64,000 nucleotides of DNA, from the NCBI GenBank assembly GCA_001314705.1, contig LJSU01000024.1:186541-250540 (forward strand), in the 5' to 3' direction. The position numbers were made by a program, and so were the translations under genes. This stretch comes from Rhodobacteraceae bacterium HLUCCO07. Lineage in GTDB: Bacteria; Pseudomonadota; Alphaproteobacteria; Rhodobacterales; Rhodobacteraceae. The notes beneath the pieces are model-generated. The model was given only the letters and a program-made list of their open reading frames with translations, did not search any database and was not told the origin of the DNA. Below are positions 19,901 through 28,101 of this stretch, in pieces (position 1 is the first letter of the stretch; each line of letters begins with the position of its first letter).

Positions 19901-20347
19901 TGGAGCGGCACCCCCGGCGGTGCGGCGGGGGCCTTCTCCTTCACCGGCCTGGAAACGGCCGAGGGCCGGATCGAGACAGATCTGCCCTATGACCCGACCG
20001 AGCACGGCGAGACCCCCACGTCACCGGGCGCGCTCGAGGCACTGCGCCTCGCGGTGGGCCTCGACCCGAGCTGGGGACCGGCGGCGGGAGAGGATTTCAT
20101 CGCCGCCGATTTCGACGGCAACGGCGAGGTCACGTCGGACGACGCGCTCGACATGCTGCGCCTCGCCGTCGGGCTCGAGGCGGACGACGCGCCGCGCTGG
20201 GTTTTCGTGAACTCCGATGCCGACATGAGCGGCATCGACGCCGGCAATGTCGATGTCGACGCCGCCGCCCTCGCGGCCCTGCCCGATTTCGAGAACGACG
20301 TCTCGATGACCGGCATCCTCGTGGGCGACATGCGCGAGTTCGGCTGA
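16973..20347 (+). CDS. RTX serralysin-type metalloprotease with integrin-beta-I-like and dockerin-like domains
   Basis: 1124 aa, strongly acidic, no signal peptide, as expected for type I secretion. Order: metzincin protease domain (about 1-370) with zinc site H163-E-L-G-H167, H173 and a Met-turn VMSYE near residue 203; calcium-binding GGxGxD repeats (380-440); a von Willebrand A-type domain (about 504-770) with a full MIDAS D510-x-S512-x-S514; second RTX block (778-870); a C-terminal dockerin-like EF-hand segment (about 1015-1080, DFDGNGEVTSDD). The vWA part resembles the I-like domain of animal integrin beta chains along its length, including FIDKP near 546, GGDFPE with E593, and DSSDV near 755. 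No type I transporter genes are nearby. Substrate or ligand unknown. Confidence 0.85.
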   Translation: MAGSRTVDANTNTLLAGLQRTNQWDTGNLTYWIAEAGDSDRIDEIYEEKYEEEPGAGNAHEPINDTTAPAWNDAIDNALYHISLATGLDFSEDSGIDTADIVFSGGYPDTDGVVAWMNGPGSILKPGETDDYQSFLTNRMGNAGWDEEAETGGGSFADFVILHELGHGLGLSHPHNDDSGTTAWTNGDAVSTDNKADNARYTVMSYEIGGIDTQVFDNFGNNVTLGALDIAALQDVYGAPDAHTGDTTYTLTDERSTARDLDGTDGSVSIGRAFYSIWDTGGTDEIDYSGSNNAYINLQDASLVQEARSADADILKMIRKTDAFGDMKDDHGDGSTSQPRNELVDPDYHAGGYVSTISDGTGTQLGGYTIANGVEIENATGGSGNDMLIGNNADNELVGNDGDDMLAGGAGDDTLTGGDGDDELIGGAGNDSLDGGEGHDIAYFSGPCSAYTIDRDDDDVVTISHLDGTGSEGVNTLVGVEEAKFSDATIDLLGEEDPECPPLDFIFLVDLSSSFGNDLDNFVASAKQIAADLRDENPDVQFSIASFIDKPESPWGGPEDYLYKAHLESTSDVTEFESTLDGLSVRSGGDFPEAQWVGLYRAARGDGLDLREDSSRMIYMATDASAHDASDYGLDESNIQAFLDGEDIDVEGDGTLSGSASADEDGMDSLVEGDPDAVETEPDPRDPDDPGYDTGNEEPLPTDDLLLGAVGDALRDFGAVPIIGTSSSFTESEYEEALADMGSEGVVVSTSSDSSDVADAVRAGRAAIEGEVTETGTSGDDSLVGTEDDDVILGLGGNDTIEGLGGNDTLDGGAGDDSLLGGDDDDALFGGTGADTIEGGAGDDVISPGADADVITTGAGSDIITGPGDALDGDTVTDMSADDRVLVRFTRMRDEPTLDFDGTDTTLSFDTTGDGTQDFSMTFEGDVTDIGLLVSNAGENVRIGTPPDMALQVQDRGGNPLDVEEVTFRADEGGPEWSGTPGGAAGAFSFTGLETAEGRIETDLPYDPTEHGETPTSPGALEALRLAVGLDPSWGPAAGEDFIAADFDGNGEVTSDDALDMLRLAVGLEADDAPRWVFVNSDADMSGIDAGNVDVDAAALAALPDFENDVSMTGILVGDMREFG

Positions 20348-20377
20348 CGCACGACACACGAAAACGCGACACAGACG

Positions 20378-20412
20378 ACCGGCGCCGGGGAAATCTCCGG
20401 CGCCGGTTGCGT
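20378..20412 (+). terminator. Hairpin terminator after the RTX protease
   Basis: Perfect 11-bp stem ACCGGCGCCGG / CCGGCGCCGGT with an eight-base loop, followed by TGCGTTTCG. The U-tract is weak, so termination may be partial. Confidence 0.6.
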
Positions 20413-20439
20413 TTCGGACCGGCGCCCGGCGCGCGCATG

Positions 20440-20556
20440 GTTAACCCTTTCCGGCAGCGGTTTCGCCGCGCTGCGGCGGTGCACGCCCGGCAGCCGCGCA
20501 GCAGCCGAAGATCACCCCCCGGTTTCGCGCATTCCGGCGGCCGTTAACCCTTGCGA
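20440..20556 (+). repeat. GTTAAC-bounded intergenic repeat, copy B
   Basis: GTTAACC at 20440 and 20543 (103 bp apart); GGCAGCCG at offset 49, GCAGCCG at offset 61 and TCACCCCCC at offset 72, exactly as in copies A and C. It shares GCGGCGGTGCACGC with copy A. Ends with GTTAACCCTTGCGA, also seen at the rplS promoter. Confidence 0.75.
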
Positions 20557-20649
20557 ACGGTGCCCGTACAGCCGCTTCACGGTTTACCCCGGCCCGCCCG
20601 CGCACTACCCTTCGCCAACCGCTCACCGCAACGATGGACCCCACCGCGC

Positions 20650-21126
20650 ATGACGCCCCTTGACCAACGCGACCTTGCCATTCTCAAGACCCTCTCGACC
20701 GAGGGCCGCATGACCAAGGCGGCGCTGGCCGAGCGCGTGGGCCTGTCGCCCACGCCCTGTTGGGAACGCCTCAAGAAGCTGGAAAAGGCCGGTTTCATAA
20801 CGGGTTACAGGGCCGAAATCGCCTTGAAGAAACTCGCCGCCCATGTCACCGTTTTCGTCGCCGCGGAACTCGCCGACCACACCGCGGCGACCTTCCGCAT
20901 CTTCGAGGACGCGATCCAGCGCCAGGACGAGGTGACCGGCTGCTGGGCACTTGGCGGCGGCTATGACTACCTCCTCCAGATCGTCACCCGCGACATCGAC
21001 AGCTACCAGCGCCTGATCGACGACCTGCTCGACCGCCGCATCGGCCTCGCCCGCTACTACAGCTACATTGTCACCAAACCCGTCAAGGGCCCGACCCCAC
21101 CCCCCTTTGACGTGCTTCTCGATTGA
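20650..21126 (+). CDS. Lrp/AsnC family transcriptional regulator
   Basis: 158 aa. N-terminal winged helix-turn-helix (DLAILKTLSTEGRMTKAALAERVGLSPTPCWERLKKLEKAG) and a C-terminal RAM effector domain with TGCWALGGGYDYLLQIV. Amino-acid-responsive family. It lies 136 bases upstream of the succinate-semialdehyde dehydrogenase gene in the same direction and most likely controls that catabolic pair. The ATG at 20650 starts the conserved MTPLDQRDL; no strong ribosome-binding site. Confidence 0.9.
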   Translation: MTPLDQRDLAILKTLSTEGRMTKAALAERVGLSPTPCWERLKKLEKAGFITGYRAEIALKKLAAHVTVFVAAELADHTAATFRIFEDAIQRQDEVTGCWALGGGYDYLLQIVTRDIDSYQRLIDDLLDRRIGLARYYSYIVTKPVKGPTPPPFDVLLD

Positions 21127-21262
21127 AATCATTCAGGAAAATCCGCCAGACGGATCGCCTGCCCAGACCCTTCCCAACAGTTGGATCGTCTTTTCCGGCG
21201 CCCCAATTCAGACTCGCCCGCCCCCCGATCCGGTCCAGAATAGCCCCGAAAGGAGGCCCATC

Positions 21263-22738
21263 ATGGACACCACAGCAATCTCGTTGCATCCCGACATCAC
21301 CGACAAACGCCTCGTGCGGGCATTCTCCTATATCGGTGGCAAGTGGACCGCCGCACAGGACGGCGCCACGCTTGGCGTGACCAACCCCGCCGACGGCAGC
21401 GCACTTGGCGACATCGCCCGCCTCTCGGGCGAGGAGTCCGCCCATGCCGTCGACGTGGCGCAGGACGCCTTTCCCGCCTGGTCCGCGCTCTTGCCGCAGG
21501 ATCGCTCGACGATACTCAGGCGCTGGTTTGATCTGATGATCGAGAACCGCGAAGACCTCGCCCGCATCATGGTCCTCGAACAGGGCAAGCCACTTTCCGA
21601 AGCACGTGGCGAGATCGACTATGCCGCGAGTTTCGTTGAGTTTTATGCCGAAGAGGCCAAGCGCCCAAATATCGAGGGCGTCACCAGCCACCTGCACGAT
21701 GCCGAGGTCGAGCTCTGGCTCGAACCGGTGGGCGTGGTGGCCCTCGTCACACCCTGGAACTTCCCCTCCGCCATGCTCACCCGCAAGGCCGCGGCGGCGC
21801 TGGCGGCGGGCTGCACCGTGCTGGCGCATCCCTCGTCGGAGACCCCCTATTCCGCGCTGGCGCTGGCCGAACTGGCCGAACGCGCGGGACTGCCGGCGGG
21901 CGTCTTCAACGTGGTGACCGGCAACGCGTCCGACGTCGTGACCCCCTGGACTGCGGATGCGCGGGTGCGCGCGCTCTCCTTCACCGGCTCGACCGAGATC
22001 GGCCGCCTGCTCTATCGCGCCTCTGCCGAGACGGTCAAGAAACTGGTGCTCGAACTCGGTGGCCACGCCCCCGTGATCGTCTTCAAGGGTGCCGATCTCG
22101 ACGAGGCGGTGGCCGAAACCCTCATGGCGAAATTCGCCACCTCCGGGCAGGATTGTCTTGGCGCCAACCGCATCTATGTCGAACGCCCGATCTATGACGA
22201 ATTCTGCCGCCGCTTCACCGAGGCGACAAAGGCGCTCAGAATCGGCACCGGCATGGACGATCCCGATATCGGCCCGCTGATGAACGAGAAGGCCGTGGCC
22301 AAGCAGGAAGAACACGTGGCCGACGCGCTGGAAAAGGGCGCGAAACTGGCCTGTGGCGGCAAGCGACATGATCTCGGCCCGCTCTTCTATGAACCCACGG
22401 TGCTGACCGACGTGCCCGACACCGCGTTGATCATGCGCGAGGAAACCTTCGGCCCGGTGGCCCCGATCACGCCTTTCGAGTCCGAGGACGAGGTCATCGC
22501 CCGCGCCAATGACAGCGAATACGGCCTCGTCGCCTATGTCCACTCGCTCGACCCGCGCCGCATCTACCGGGTCAGCCGCGCGTTGCAATTCGGCATGGTC
22601 GCGGTCAACCGCACCAAGGTCACCGGCGCCCCGATCCCGTTCGGCGGTACCAAGCAATCTGGCATGGGCCGCGAAGGGGCCCGCCGCGGCATGGAGGAAT
22701 TCATGGAAATCAAGTACGTCTGCCGCGACTGGGCATGA
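21263..22738 (+). CDS. gabD: NAD(P)-dependent succinate-semialdehyde dehydrogenase
   Basis: 491 aa aldehyde dehydrogenase that oxidises succinate semialdehyde to succinate, the last step of GABA breakdown. Catalytic C298 in GQDCLGANR and the general base E264 in LELGGHAP; TPWNFPSAMLTRKAAAALAAG is the SSADH-typical cofactor loop. A perfect AGGAGG precedes the ATG at 21263. The residue next to the Cys is Leu-Gly rather than the common Val/Thr-Cys, so glutarate-semialdehyde or related substrates are possible. Operon with the following aminotransferase. Confidence 0.88.
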   Translation: MDTTAISLHPDITDKRLVRAFSYIGGKWTAAQDGATLGVTNPADGSALGDIARLSGEESAHAVDVAQDAFPAWSALLPQDRSTILRRWFDLMIENREDLARIMVLEQGKPLSEARGEIDYAASFVEFYAEEAKRPNIEGVTSHLHDAEVELWLEPVGVVALVTPWNFPSAMLTRKAAAALAAGCTVLAHPSSETPYSALALAELAERAGLPAGVFNVVTGNASDVVTPWTADARVRALSFTGSTEIGRLLYRASAETVKKLVLELGGHAPVIVFKGADLDEAVAETLMAKFATSGQDCLGANRIYVERPIYDEFCRRFTEATKALRIGTGMDDPDIGPLMNEKAVAKQEEHVADALEKGAKLACGGKRHDLGPLFYEPTVLTDVPDTALIMREETFGPVAPITPFESEDEVIARANDSEYGLVAYVHSLDPRRIYRVSRALQFGMVAVNRTKVTGAPIPFGGTKQSGMGREGARRGMEEFMEIKYVCRDWA

Positions 22739-22805
22739 CATCGAAAACCCCGCCCCGAATTTTCGCGGTAATGCGTCGGGGCAGATCAGGAGAAGGACCG
22801 GAACA

Positions 22806-24176
22806 ATGCTGAAGAACGATCAACTCGAACAATGGGACCGTGACAACTTCTTTCACCCCTCGACCCACCTGGCCGAGTTTGCCCGTGGCAACGCCCCGCA
22901 ACGGGTGATCACCGGCGGCTCGGGCTGTCACATCACCGATCGCGAGGGCAATCGCCTGCTCGATGCCTTTGCCGGTCTCTACTGCGTCAACGTCGGCTAT
23001 GGCCGCCCGGAGATCGCCGAAGCGATTGCCGATCAGGCCCGCGAACTGGCCTATTACCACGCCTATGTCGGCCACGGCACCGAGGCGTCGATCACGCTGT
23101 CCAAGATGATCCTGGACCGCGCGCCCGCCAACATGTCCAAGGTCTATTTCGGGCTTGGCGGCTCGGACGCCAATGAAACCAATGTCAAGCTGGTGTGGTA
23201 TTACAACAATGTCCTGAACCGCCCCGAGAAGAAAAAGATCATCTCGCGCTGGCGCGGCTATCACGGCTCGGGGCTGATCACCGGCTCGCTCACCGGGCTT
23301 GAGCTTTTCCACAAGAAATTCGACCTGCCGCTCGCTCAGGTAATCCACACCGACGCGCCCTATTACTACCACCGCGACGACCTTTCGATGAGCGAGGCCG
23401 ATTTCACCGCCCATTGCGCCGCCGAACTCGAGGCGCTGATCGAACGCGAAGGTGCCGATACCATCGCCGCCTTCATCGGCGAGCCGCTCCTCGGGACGGG
23501 CGGCATCGTGCCCCCGCCCGCCGGCTACTGGGAGGCGATCCAGAAGGTGCTGAAAAAGCACGACATCCTGCTCATCGCCGACGAGGTCGTGACCGGCTTT
23601 GGCCGTCTGGGCACCATGTTCGGCTCGACCCATTACGGGATCGAACCCGACATCATCACCATCGCCAAGGGCCTCACCTCGGCCTATGCGCCGCTCTCGG
23701 GGTCGATCGTGTCCGAAAATGTCTGGAAGGTTCTGGAACAGGGCACTGACATGCTCGGGCCCATCGGCCACGGCTGGACCTATTCCGCCCACCCGATCGG
23801 CGCTGCGGCGGGCGTCGCCAACCTCAAGCTGATCGACGAGTTGAACCTCGTTGAGAACGCGGGCGAAACCGGCGCCTATCTCAACGCCGCCATGAAGGAC
23901 GCGCTGGGCGCACACGCCCATGTCGGCGACATCCGCGGCGAGGGCATGATCTGTGCCGTCGAATTCGTCAAGGACCGCGACACGCGCGAGTTCTTCGACC
24001 CCGCCGACAAGGTCGGCCCCCGCGTCGCCGCCGCCCTGCTCGAAGAGGGCGTGATCGGACGCGCCATGCCACAGGGCGACATCCTCGGCTTCGCCCCGCC
24101 CTTCTGCCTCACCCGCGACGAGGCCGACGAGGTCGTGGCCAAGACCGCCCGCGCGGTCGCCGCCGTCCTCGACTGA
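22806..24176 (+). CDS. Class III omega-aminotransferase (GABA/putrescine-pyruvate type)
   Basis: 456-aa PLP enzyme. Schiff-base lysine K288 in TIAKGLTSAYAPLSG, phosphate-contact YHGSGLITG and SAHPIGAAAG. The N-terminus (LEQWDRDNFFHPSTHLAEFARG) is typical of the aspartate-aminotransferase-family omega-transaminases that act on GABA, putrescine, taurine or beta-alanine with pyruvate. Following succinate-semialdehyde dehydrogenase by 67 bases, GABA is the most likely donor here. AGAAGGA ribosome-binding site upstream. Confidence 0.85.
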   Translation: MLKNDQLEQWDRDNFFHPSTHLAEFARGNAPQRVITGGSGCHITDREGNRLLDAFAGLYCVNVGYGRPEIAEAIADQARELAYYHAYVGHGTEASITLSKMILDRAPANMSKVYFGLGGSDANETNVKLVWYYNNVLNRPEKKKIISRWRGYHGSGLITGSLTGLELFHKKFDLPLAQVIHTDAPYYYHRDDLSMSEADFTAHCAAELEALIEREGADTIAAFIGEPLLGTGGIVPPPAGYWEAIQKVLKKHDILLIADEVVTGFGRLGTMFGSTHYGIEPDIITIAKGLTSAYAPLSGSIVSENVWKVLEQGTDMLGPIGHGWTYSAHPIGAAAGVANLKLIDELNLVENAGETGAYLNAAMKDALGAHAHVGDIRGEGMICAVEFVKDRDTREFFDPADKVGPRVAAALLEEGVIGRAMPQGDILGFAPPFCLTRDEADEVVAKTARAVAAVLD

Positions 24177-24302
24177 GCGTCTCCGCCGCGGCATCGCCAT
24201 CACAGGCGGTGCCGCGCGCGAACCGGTCTCCCCGGCAGGTTTGGATTGCATATGCCGCCCCGATCACTATGACGGGGCGACGCGGAAAACGGGGGAACGC
24301 CC

Positions 24303-24986
24303 ATGTCTGTTTCGATGCTGTCCACCTTTGTCAAACCCATGCATCCCGAGGGCCGACGCTTCGTCGCCATCGCCGCGGCGGCGACGCTCGTGCTGTTCTG
24401 GCTCTGGGCGCCACTGGGCTGGATCGCGCTTGGCCTGACCGTCTGGGTTTACTACTTCTTTCGCGACCCGCCCCGCGTCACGCCCACCCGCCCCGGCGTC
24501 ATGGTGTCGCCCGCCGACGGCGTGGTCTCGCTGCTCGAACCGGCCGTGCCGCCCGCCGAGCTGGGCCTGGGCGAGGCCGCGATGACGCGGGTCTCGGTCT
24601 TCATGTCGGTCTTCAACTGCCACGTGAACCGTCTGCCTGCCGCCGGCCGGATCGCGCACGTTGCCTACCGTCCCGGCAAGTTCCTCAACGCCTCGCTCGA
24701 CAAGGCATCGGCCGACAACGAACGCAACGGCCTCGCCGTCGACCTGCCCGACGGCACACGCTATGGCGTGGTGCAGATCGCGGGGCTGGTCGCCCGGCGC
24801 ATCCTGTGCTGGGCCGAAGAGGGACAGGAACTGGCGCGCGGCGAACGCTTCGGCCTCATCCGCTTCGGCTCGCGGCTCGATATCTACCTGCCCGAAGGCG
24901 CCACACCGCTGGTGCGCATCGGCCAGACCATGGTCGCCGGCGAAACCGTGATCGCCGATCTCACGGGCACGCAGGACGAAGGCTAG
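24303..24986 (+). CDS. psd: Phosphatidylserine decarboxylase proenzyme, short form
   Basis: Makes phosphatidylethanolamine from phosphatidylserine at the inner membrane. 227 aa, the short type II form. Two hydrophobic segments near the N-terminus (about 20-55). Self-cleavage is expected between G189 and S190 ([11 protein letters not shown]), giving the pyruvoyl group; SPADGVV and [11 protein letters not shown] (His) are the other conserved sites. It ends three bases before pssA, so the pathway's two steps form one operon. Confidence 0.95.
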   Translation: MSVSMLSTFVKPMHPEGRRFVAIAAAATLVLFWLWAPLGWIALGLTVWVYYFFRDPPRVTPTRPGVMVSPADGVVSLLEPAVPPAELGLGEAAMTRVSVFMSVFNCHVNRLPAAGRIAHVAYRPGKFLNASLDKASADNERNGLAVDLPDGTRYGVVQIAGLVARRILCWAEEGQELARGERFGLIRFGSRLDIYLPEGATPLVRIGQTMVAGETVIADLTGTQDEG

Positions 24987-24989
24987 ATC

Positions 24990-25760
24990 ATGGCCGACCC
25001 CAAGGACCGCGCGCCCGCCGACCATCCGGTCGAGCCGCAACCGGTCTCGCTCATGCTGCTGATGCCCAACATGGTCACACTGATCGGGATGAGTTTCGGT
25101 CTCACCGCGATCCGTTTCGCGATCGAGGGCCGGTTTTCCGCGGCCGTTCTGCTGATCCTGCTGGCCGGGCTGGCCGACGGGCTCGACGGGTTGCTCGCGC
25201 GGCGCCTGCGCGCCGAATCCGCCATGGGCGCACAGCTCGACTCGCTGTCGGATTTTCTGTGTTTCGGCATCGCCCCCGCCATACTGATCTACCAGATCCA
25301 CCTCACCCCGGTCGGAGGCATCGGCTGGATCTTCGCCCTGCTTTTCGCCGCGGCCACCTGTCTGCGGCTGGCCCGCTTCAACGTGATGTCGGGCGCCGCT
25401 GACACCACGCGGGAGGCCAAGCGCCATTTCATCGGCGTCCCCGCCCCTGCCGGGGCCTTTCTGGGGCTCTTGCCGGTGTTTCTCACCCTGGCCGGGCTGA
25501 CCGCACCGGGGGATGCACCGTATCTGGTTGCGATCTGGATGGCGCTGGTCGGCGTGCTCATGATCTCCAAACTCAAGACCCTGTCGCCCAGGACGGTCAA
25601 GGTGCCGCGGCGCCTCGTCGCCGTGTTCCTCTTTGCCACCGTGATCCTGATTGGTCTCAGCTTCACACGCCCGTGGTATATCCTCGTGGTCATTGCGCTC
25701 GCCTATCTCGCCACCGTGCTTCACGCCATCATCCGCGCCCGGGGACAGCTTTTCCGCTAG
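24990..25760 (+). CDS. pssA: CDP-diacylglycerol-serine O-phosphatidyltransferase
   Basis: 256-aa integral membrane enzyme that makes phosphatidylserine, the substrate of the upstream Psd. The CDP-alcohol phosphotransferase motif D-x2-D-G-x2-A-R-x8-G-x3-D-x3-D is intact (GLDGLLARRL then GAQLDSLSDFLCFG). About eight transmembrane helices. Bacillus-type (membrane) rather than E. coli-type enzyme, as usual in alphaproteobacteria. Confidence 0.94.
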   Translation: MADPKDRAPADHPVEPQPVSLMLLMPNMVTLIGMSFGLTAIRFAIEGRFSAAVLLILLAGLADGLDGLLARRLRAESAMGAQLDSLSDFLCFGIAPAILIYQIHLTPVGGIGWIFALLFAAATCLRLARFNVMSGAADTTREAKRHFIGVPAPAGAFLGLLPVFLTLAGLTAPGDAPYLVAIWMALVGVLMISKLKTLSPRTVKVPRRLVAVFLFATVILIGLSFTRPWYILVVIALAYLATVLHAIIRARGQLFR

Positions 25761-26109
25761 GGTGGGGATTCAATGCCGGACGATAGGGCAGCACACGGCC
25801 GCGGTCGGGTGCTCACATCATCAGCGTCGCGCAGTTTATCTTGCAGCATCATCCCCCGCCCAGACCGGCACGCCACCCGTCGAAAGCACCCGGCCGGGGG
25901 GCAGCCCCCTCTCGGCAGATTTTTCTGCGAAAAATCGCCTGCCGGGCAATGGTGTGCGGCTCGGGCGGCTACGCCGCTGTTCCGGGCAGGGCGTATGCGA
26001 TCAAACACAATCCGCTCTTCGGGCTCGTCACGATCATGACGTTCCGTCATCACCCTTGCCTTACCCCCCGCCACATGGAAACTGACCGCAAAGCGGGAGG
26101 ATGAAAGAC
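25761..26109 (+). other. Intergenic region with a long imperfect hairpin, no gene seen
   Basis: About 350 bases between pssA and the acetoacetyl-CoA synthetase. Holds a hairpin at 25913-25944: GATTTTT (25918-25924) and AAAAATC (25930-25936) around CTGCG, extended by CGGCA/TGCCG with a three-base bulge. No T-run follows, so it is not a classic terminator. Open frames here overlap on both strands and lack conserved features. Confidence 0.45.
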
Positions 26110-28077
26110 ATGGCAGACGAGAACCCGATTCTCTGGACACCCGACGCAGACCGCATCGAGAACGCGCGCATCGCGCAATACATGCGCTGGCTTGCGGCCG
26201 AGCGCGGTCTCACCTTTCCCGACTACAACGCACTCTGGGAATGGTCGGTCCGCGAGATCGAGGCCTTCTGGACCTCGATCATCGAATTCTGCGACCTGCC
26301 GATCTCGGGCTGGTCCGAAGTCCTGCCCGAACGCAAGATGCCCGGCGCCGACTGGTTCCCCGGCGCGACCACCAATTTCGCCGCCCAGATTCTCAGACCC
26401 GCCGAGACCCGCCCCGATGACGTGGCGATCATCCTGCAATCCGAAACCTTCGGGCGACAGGAGTTGAGCTGGGGCGAATTGAAGGCCCGCGTCGGCGCGG
26501 CGCAGGCCGGGCTGCGCGCCGCCGGGGTCAAGCACGGCGACCGGGTCGTCGCCGTCCTGCCCAACAGCCCCGAGGCGCTGGTCTCGTTCCTCGCAGCGGC
26601 CGGCATGGGCGCGATCTGGTCGCTCTGCGCGCCCGACATGGGCCAGGTCGCGATCCTCGACCGGTTCCGCCAGATCGACCCGAAACTGCTCATCGCGCAG
26701 GATGGCTATGTCAATGCGGGAAAACAGATCGACCGCCGCGCCCTGCTCGACGAGATCGCCGCCGACCTGCCTGGCCTCGTGCAAAAGGTGATCGTCCCGA
26801 CCCTCGGCCCGGCCCCCGAAGGCTGGACACCATGGGCCGATTTTACCGCGGACAAGGCCGCCCCGCAGATCGACATGGTGCCGTTCTCGCATCCCCTCTG
26901 GATCGTCTATTCCTCGGGCACGACCGGCAATCCCAAACCCATCGTGCATGGCCATGGCGGCGTGCTTCTCGAAGGGACCAAGCAATCACTGCACCAGGAT
27001 CTCGGCCCCGATGACCGGTTCTGCTGGCTGACCTCCTCGGGCTGGATCATGTGGAACGCGCAATGGTCCGCGCTGGGCCAGGGGGCCGCCGTCGCACTTT
27101 TTGACGGGGCGCCCAACCATCCCGACATGCTCGAAGTCTGGCGCATGGTGGCGCGCGAAAGGCTCACCTATTTCGGCGCGGGTGCCGCGTTCTTCGACGG
27201 CTGCCGCAAGGCGGATGTGCGCCCGGGCGCCGAACTTGACCTCTCGGCCTTGCGCTCGCTCGGCTCGACCGGCTCACCGCTCAGCCACGAAGGCTATGAC
27301 TGGATCTATGCGCATGTGAAACCCGATGTCTGGCTGGCGCCGATCTCGGGGGGCACCGACCTTGCCGGGGCCTTCGTCCTGGGCAACCCGATGCTGCCGG
27401 TGCGCGCCGGTGAAATGCAATGCCGCGCGCTCGGCAACGCGGTGCGCGCCTTCGACGAGGACGGACGCGAGGTGATCGGCGAGGTGGGCGAACTGGTCTG
27501 TACCGAACCCCTGCCCTCGATGCCGCTCATGTTCTGGGGCGACGAGGACGGCAGCCGCCTCCATGAAAGTTATTTCGACACCTATCCCGGCGTCTGGCGG
27601 CATGGCGACTGGATCATGTTCACGCCCGAGGGCGGGTCGATCATCTATGGCCGCTCGGATGCGACGATCAACCGCCGCGGCCTGCGCCTAGGATCGAGCG
27701 AGATCTACCGCGCGGTCGAGGGGCTGGATGAAGTGATGGACAGCCTCGTTGTCGATCTCGAATTCCTCGGCCGCGAAAGCTTCATGCCACTCTTCGTCGT
27801 GATGAAAGAAGGCCACGCGCTCGACGACGCGATGCGCGAACGCATCCGCGCCGCGATCCGACGCCAGGTCTCGGCACGGTTCCTGCCCGACGACATCGTC
27901 GAGATCGCCGAGGTGCCGCGCACGCTCTCGGGCAAGAAGCTCGAAGTGCCGGTGAAAAAGCTTCTGCTGGGCGGTGACCCGGACAAGGTGGTGAACCGCG
28001 ATTCGATGGCCAACCCGGACAGCTTCGACCCCTTCATCGCCTATGCCAGAACCCGCATCAGCGCGGATCGGGCCTGA
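26110..28077 (+). CDS. Acetoacetyl-CoA synthetase
   Basis: ATP-dependent ligation of acetoacetate (or a related 3-ketoacid) to CoA, in ketone-body/PHB carbon use. 655 aa. P-loop YSSGTTGNPKPIVHGHGG, the STGSPL substrate loop, and catalytic K609 in LSGKKLEVPVKK. The N-terminal FWTSIIEFCDLP segment is specific to acetoacetyl- rather than acetyl-CoA synthetases. GGGAGG directly abuts the ATG at 26101 but is nine bases from the ATG at 26110, so 26110 is chosen. No PHB genes nearby. Confidence 0.92.
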   Translation: MADENPILWTPDADRIENARIAQYMRWLAAERGLTFPDYNALWEWSVREIEAFWTSIIEFCDLPISGWSEVLPERKMPGADWFPGATTNFAAQILRPAETRPDDVAIILQSETFGRQELSWGELKARVGAAQAGLRAAGVKHGDRVVAVLPNSPEALVSFLAAAGMGAIWSLCAPDMGQVAILDRFRQIDPKLLIAQDGYVNAGKQIDRRALLDEIAADLPGLVQKVIVPTLGPAPEGWTPWADFTADKAAPQIDMVPFSHPLWIVYSSGTTGNPKPIVHGHGGVLLEGTKQSLHQDLGPDDRFCWLTSSGWIMWNAQWSALGQGAAVALFDGAPNHPDMLEVWRMVARERLTYFGAGAAFFDGCRKADVRPGAELDLSALRSLGSTGSPLSHEGYDWIYAHVKPDVWLAPISGGTDLAGAFVLGNPMLPVRAGEMQCRALGNAVRAFDEDGREVIGEVGELVCTEPLPSMPLMFWGDEDGSRLHESYFDTYPGVWRHGDWIMFTPEGGSIIYGRSDATINRRGLRLGSSEIYRAVEGLDEVMDSLVVDLEFLGRESFMPLFVVMKEGHALDDAMRERIRAAIRRQVSARFLPDDIVEIAEVPRTLSGKKLEVPVKKLLLGGDPDKVVNRDSMANPDSFDPFIAYARTRISADRA

Positions 28078-28101
28078 ACCCGGCCCGTTTCCGCACGCCG
28101 C

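Larger units (their letters stand above)
20348..20649 (+). other. Intergenic region between RTX protease and Lrp regulator
   Basis: Holds the terminator at 20378-20412 and repeat copy B at 20440-20556; the remaining ~90 bases before the regulator show no clear -10 element and no open frame worth calling. Confidence 0.6.

Noticed and set aside
21083-22741. 552-residue minus-strand open frame opposite succinate-semialdehyde dehydrogenase
   Set aside because: Antisense shadow of a gene with an intact catalytic site and ribosome-binding site.
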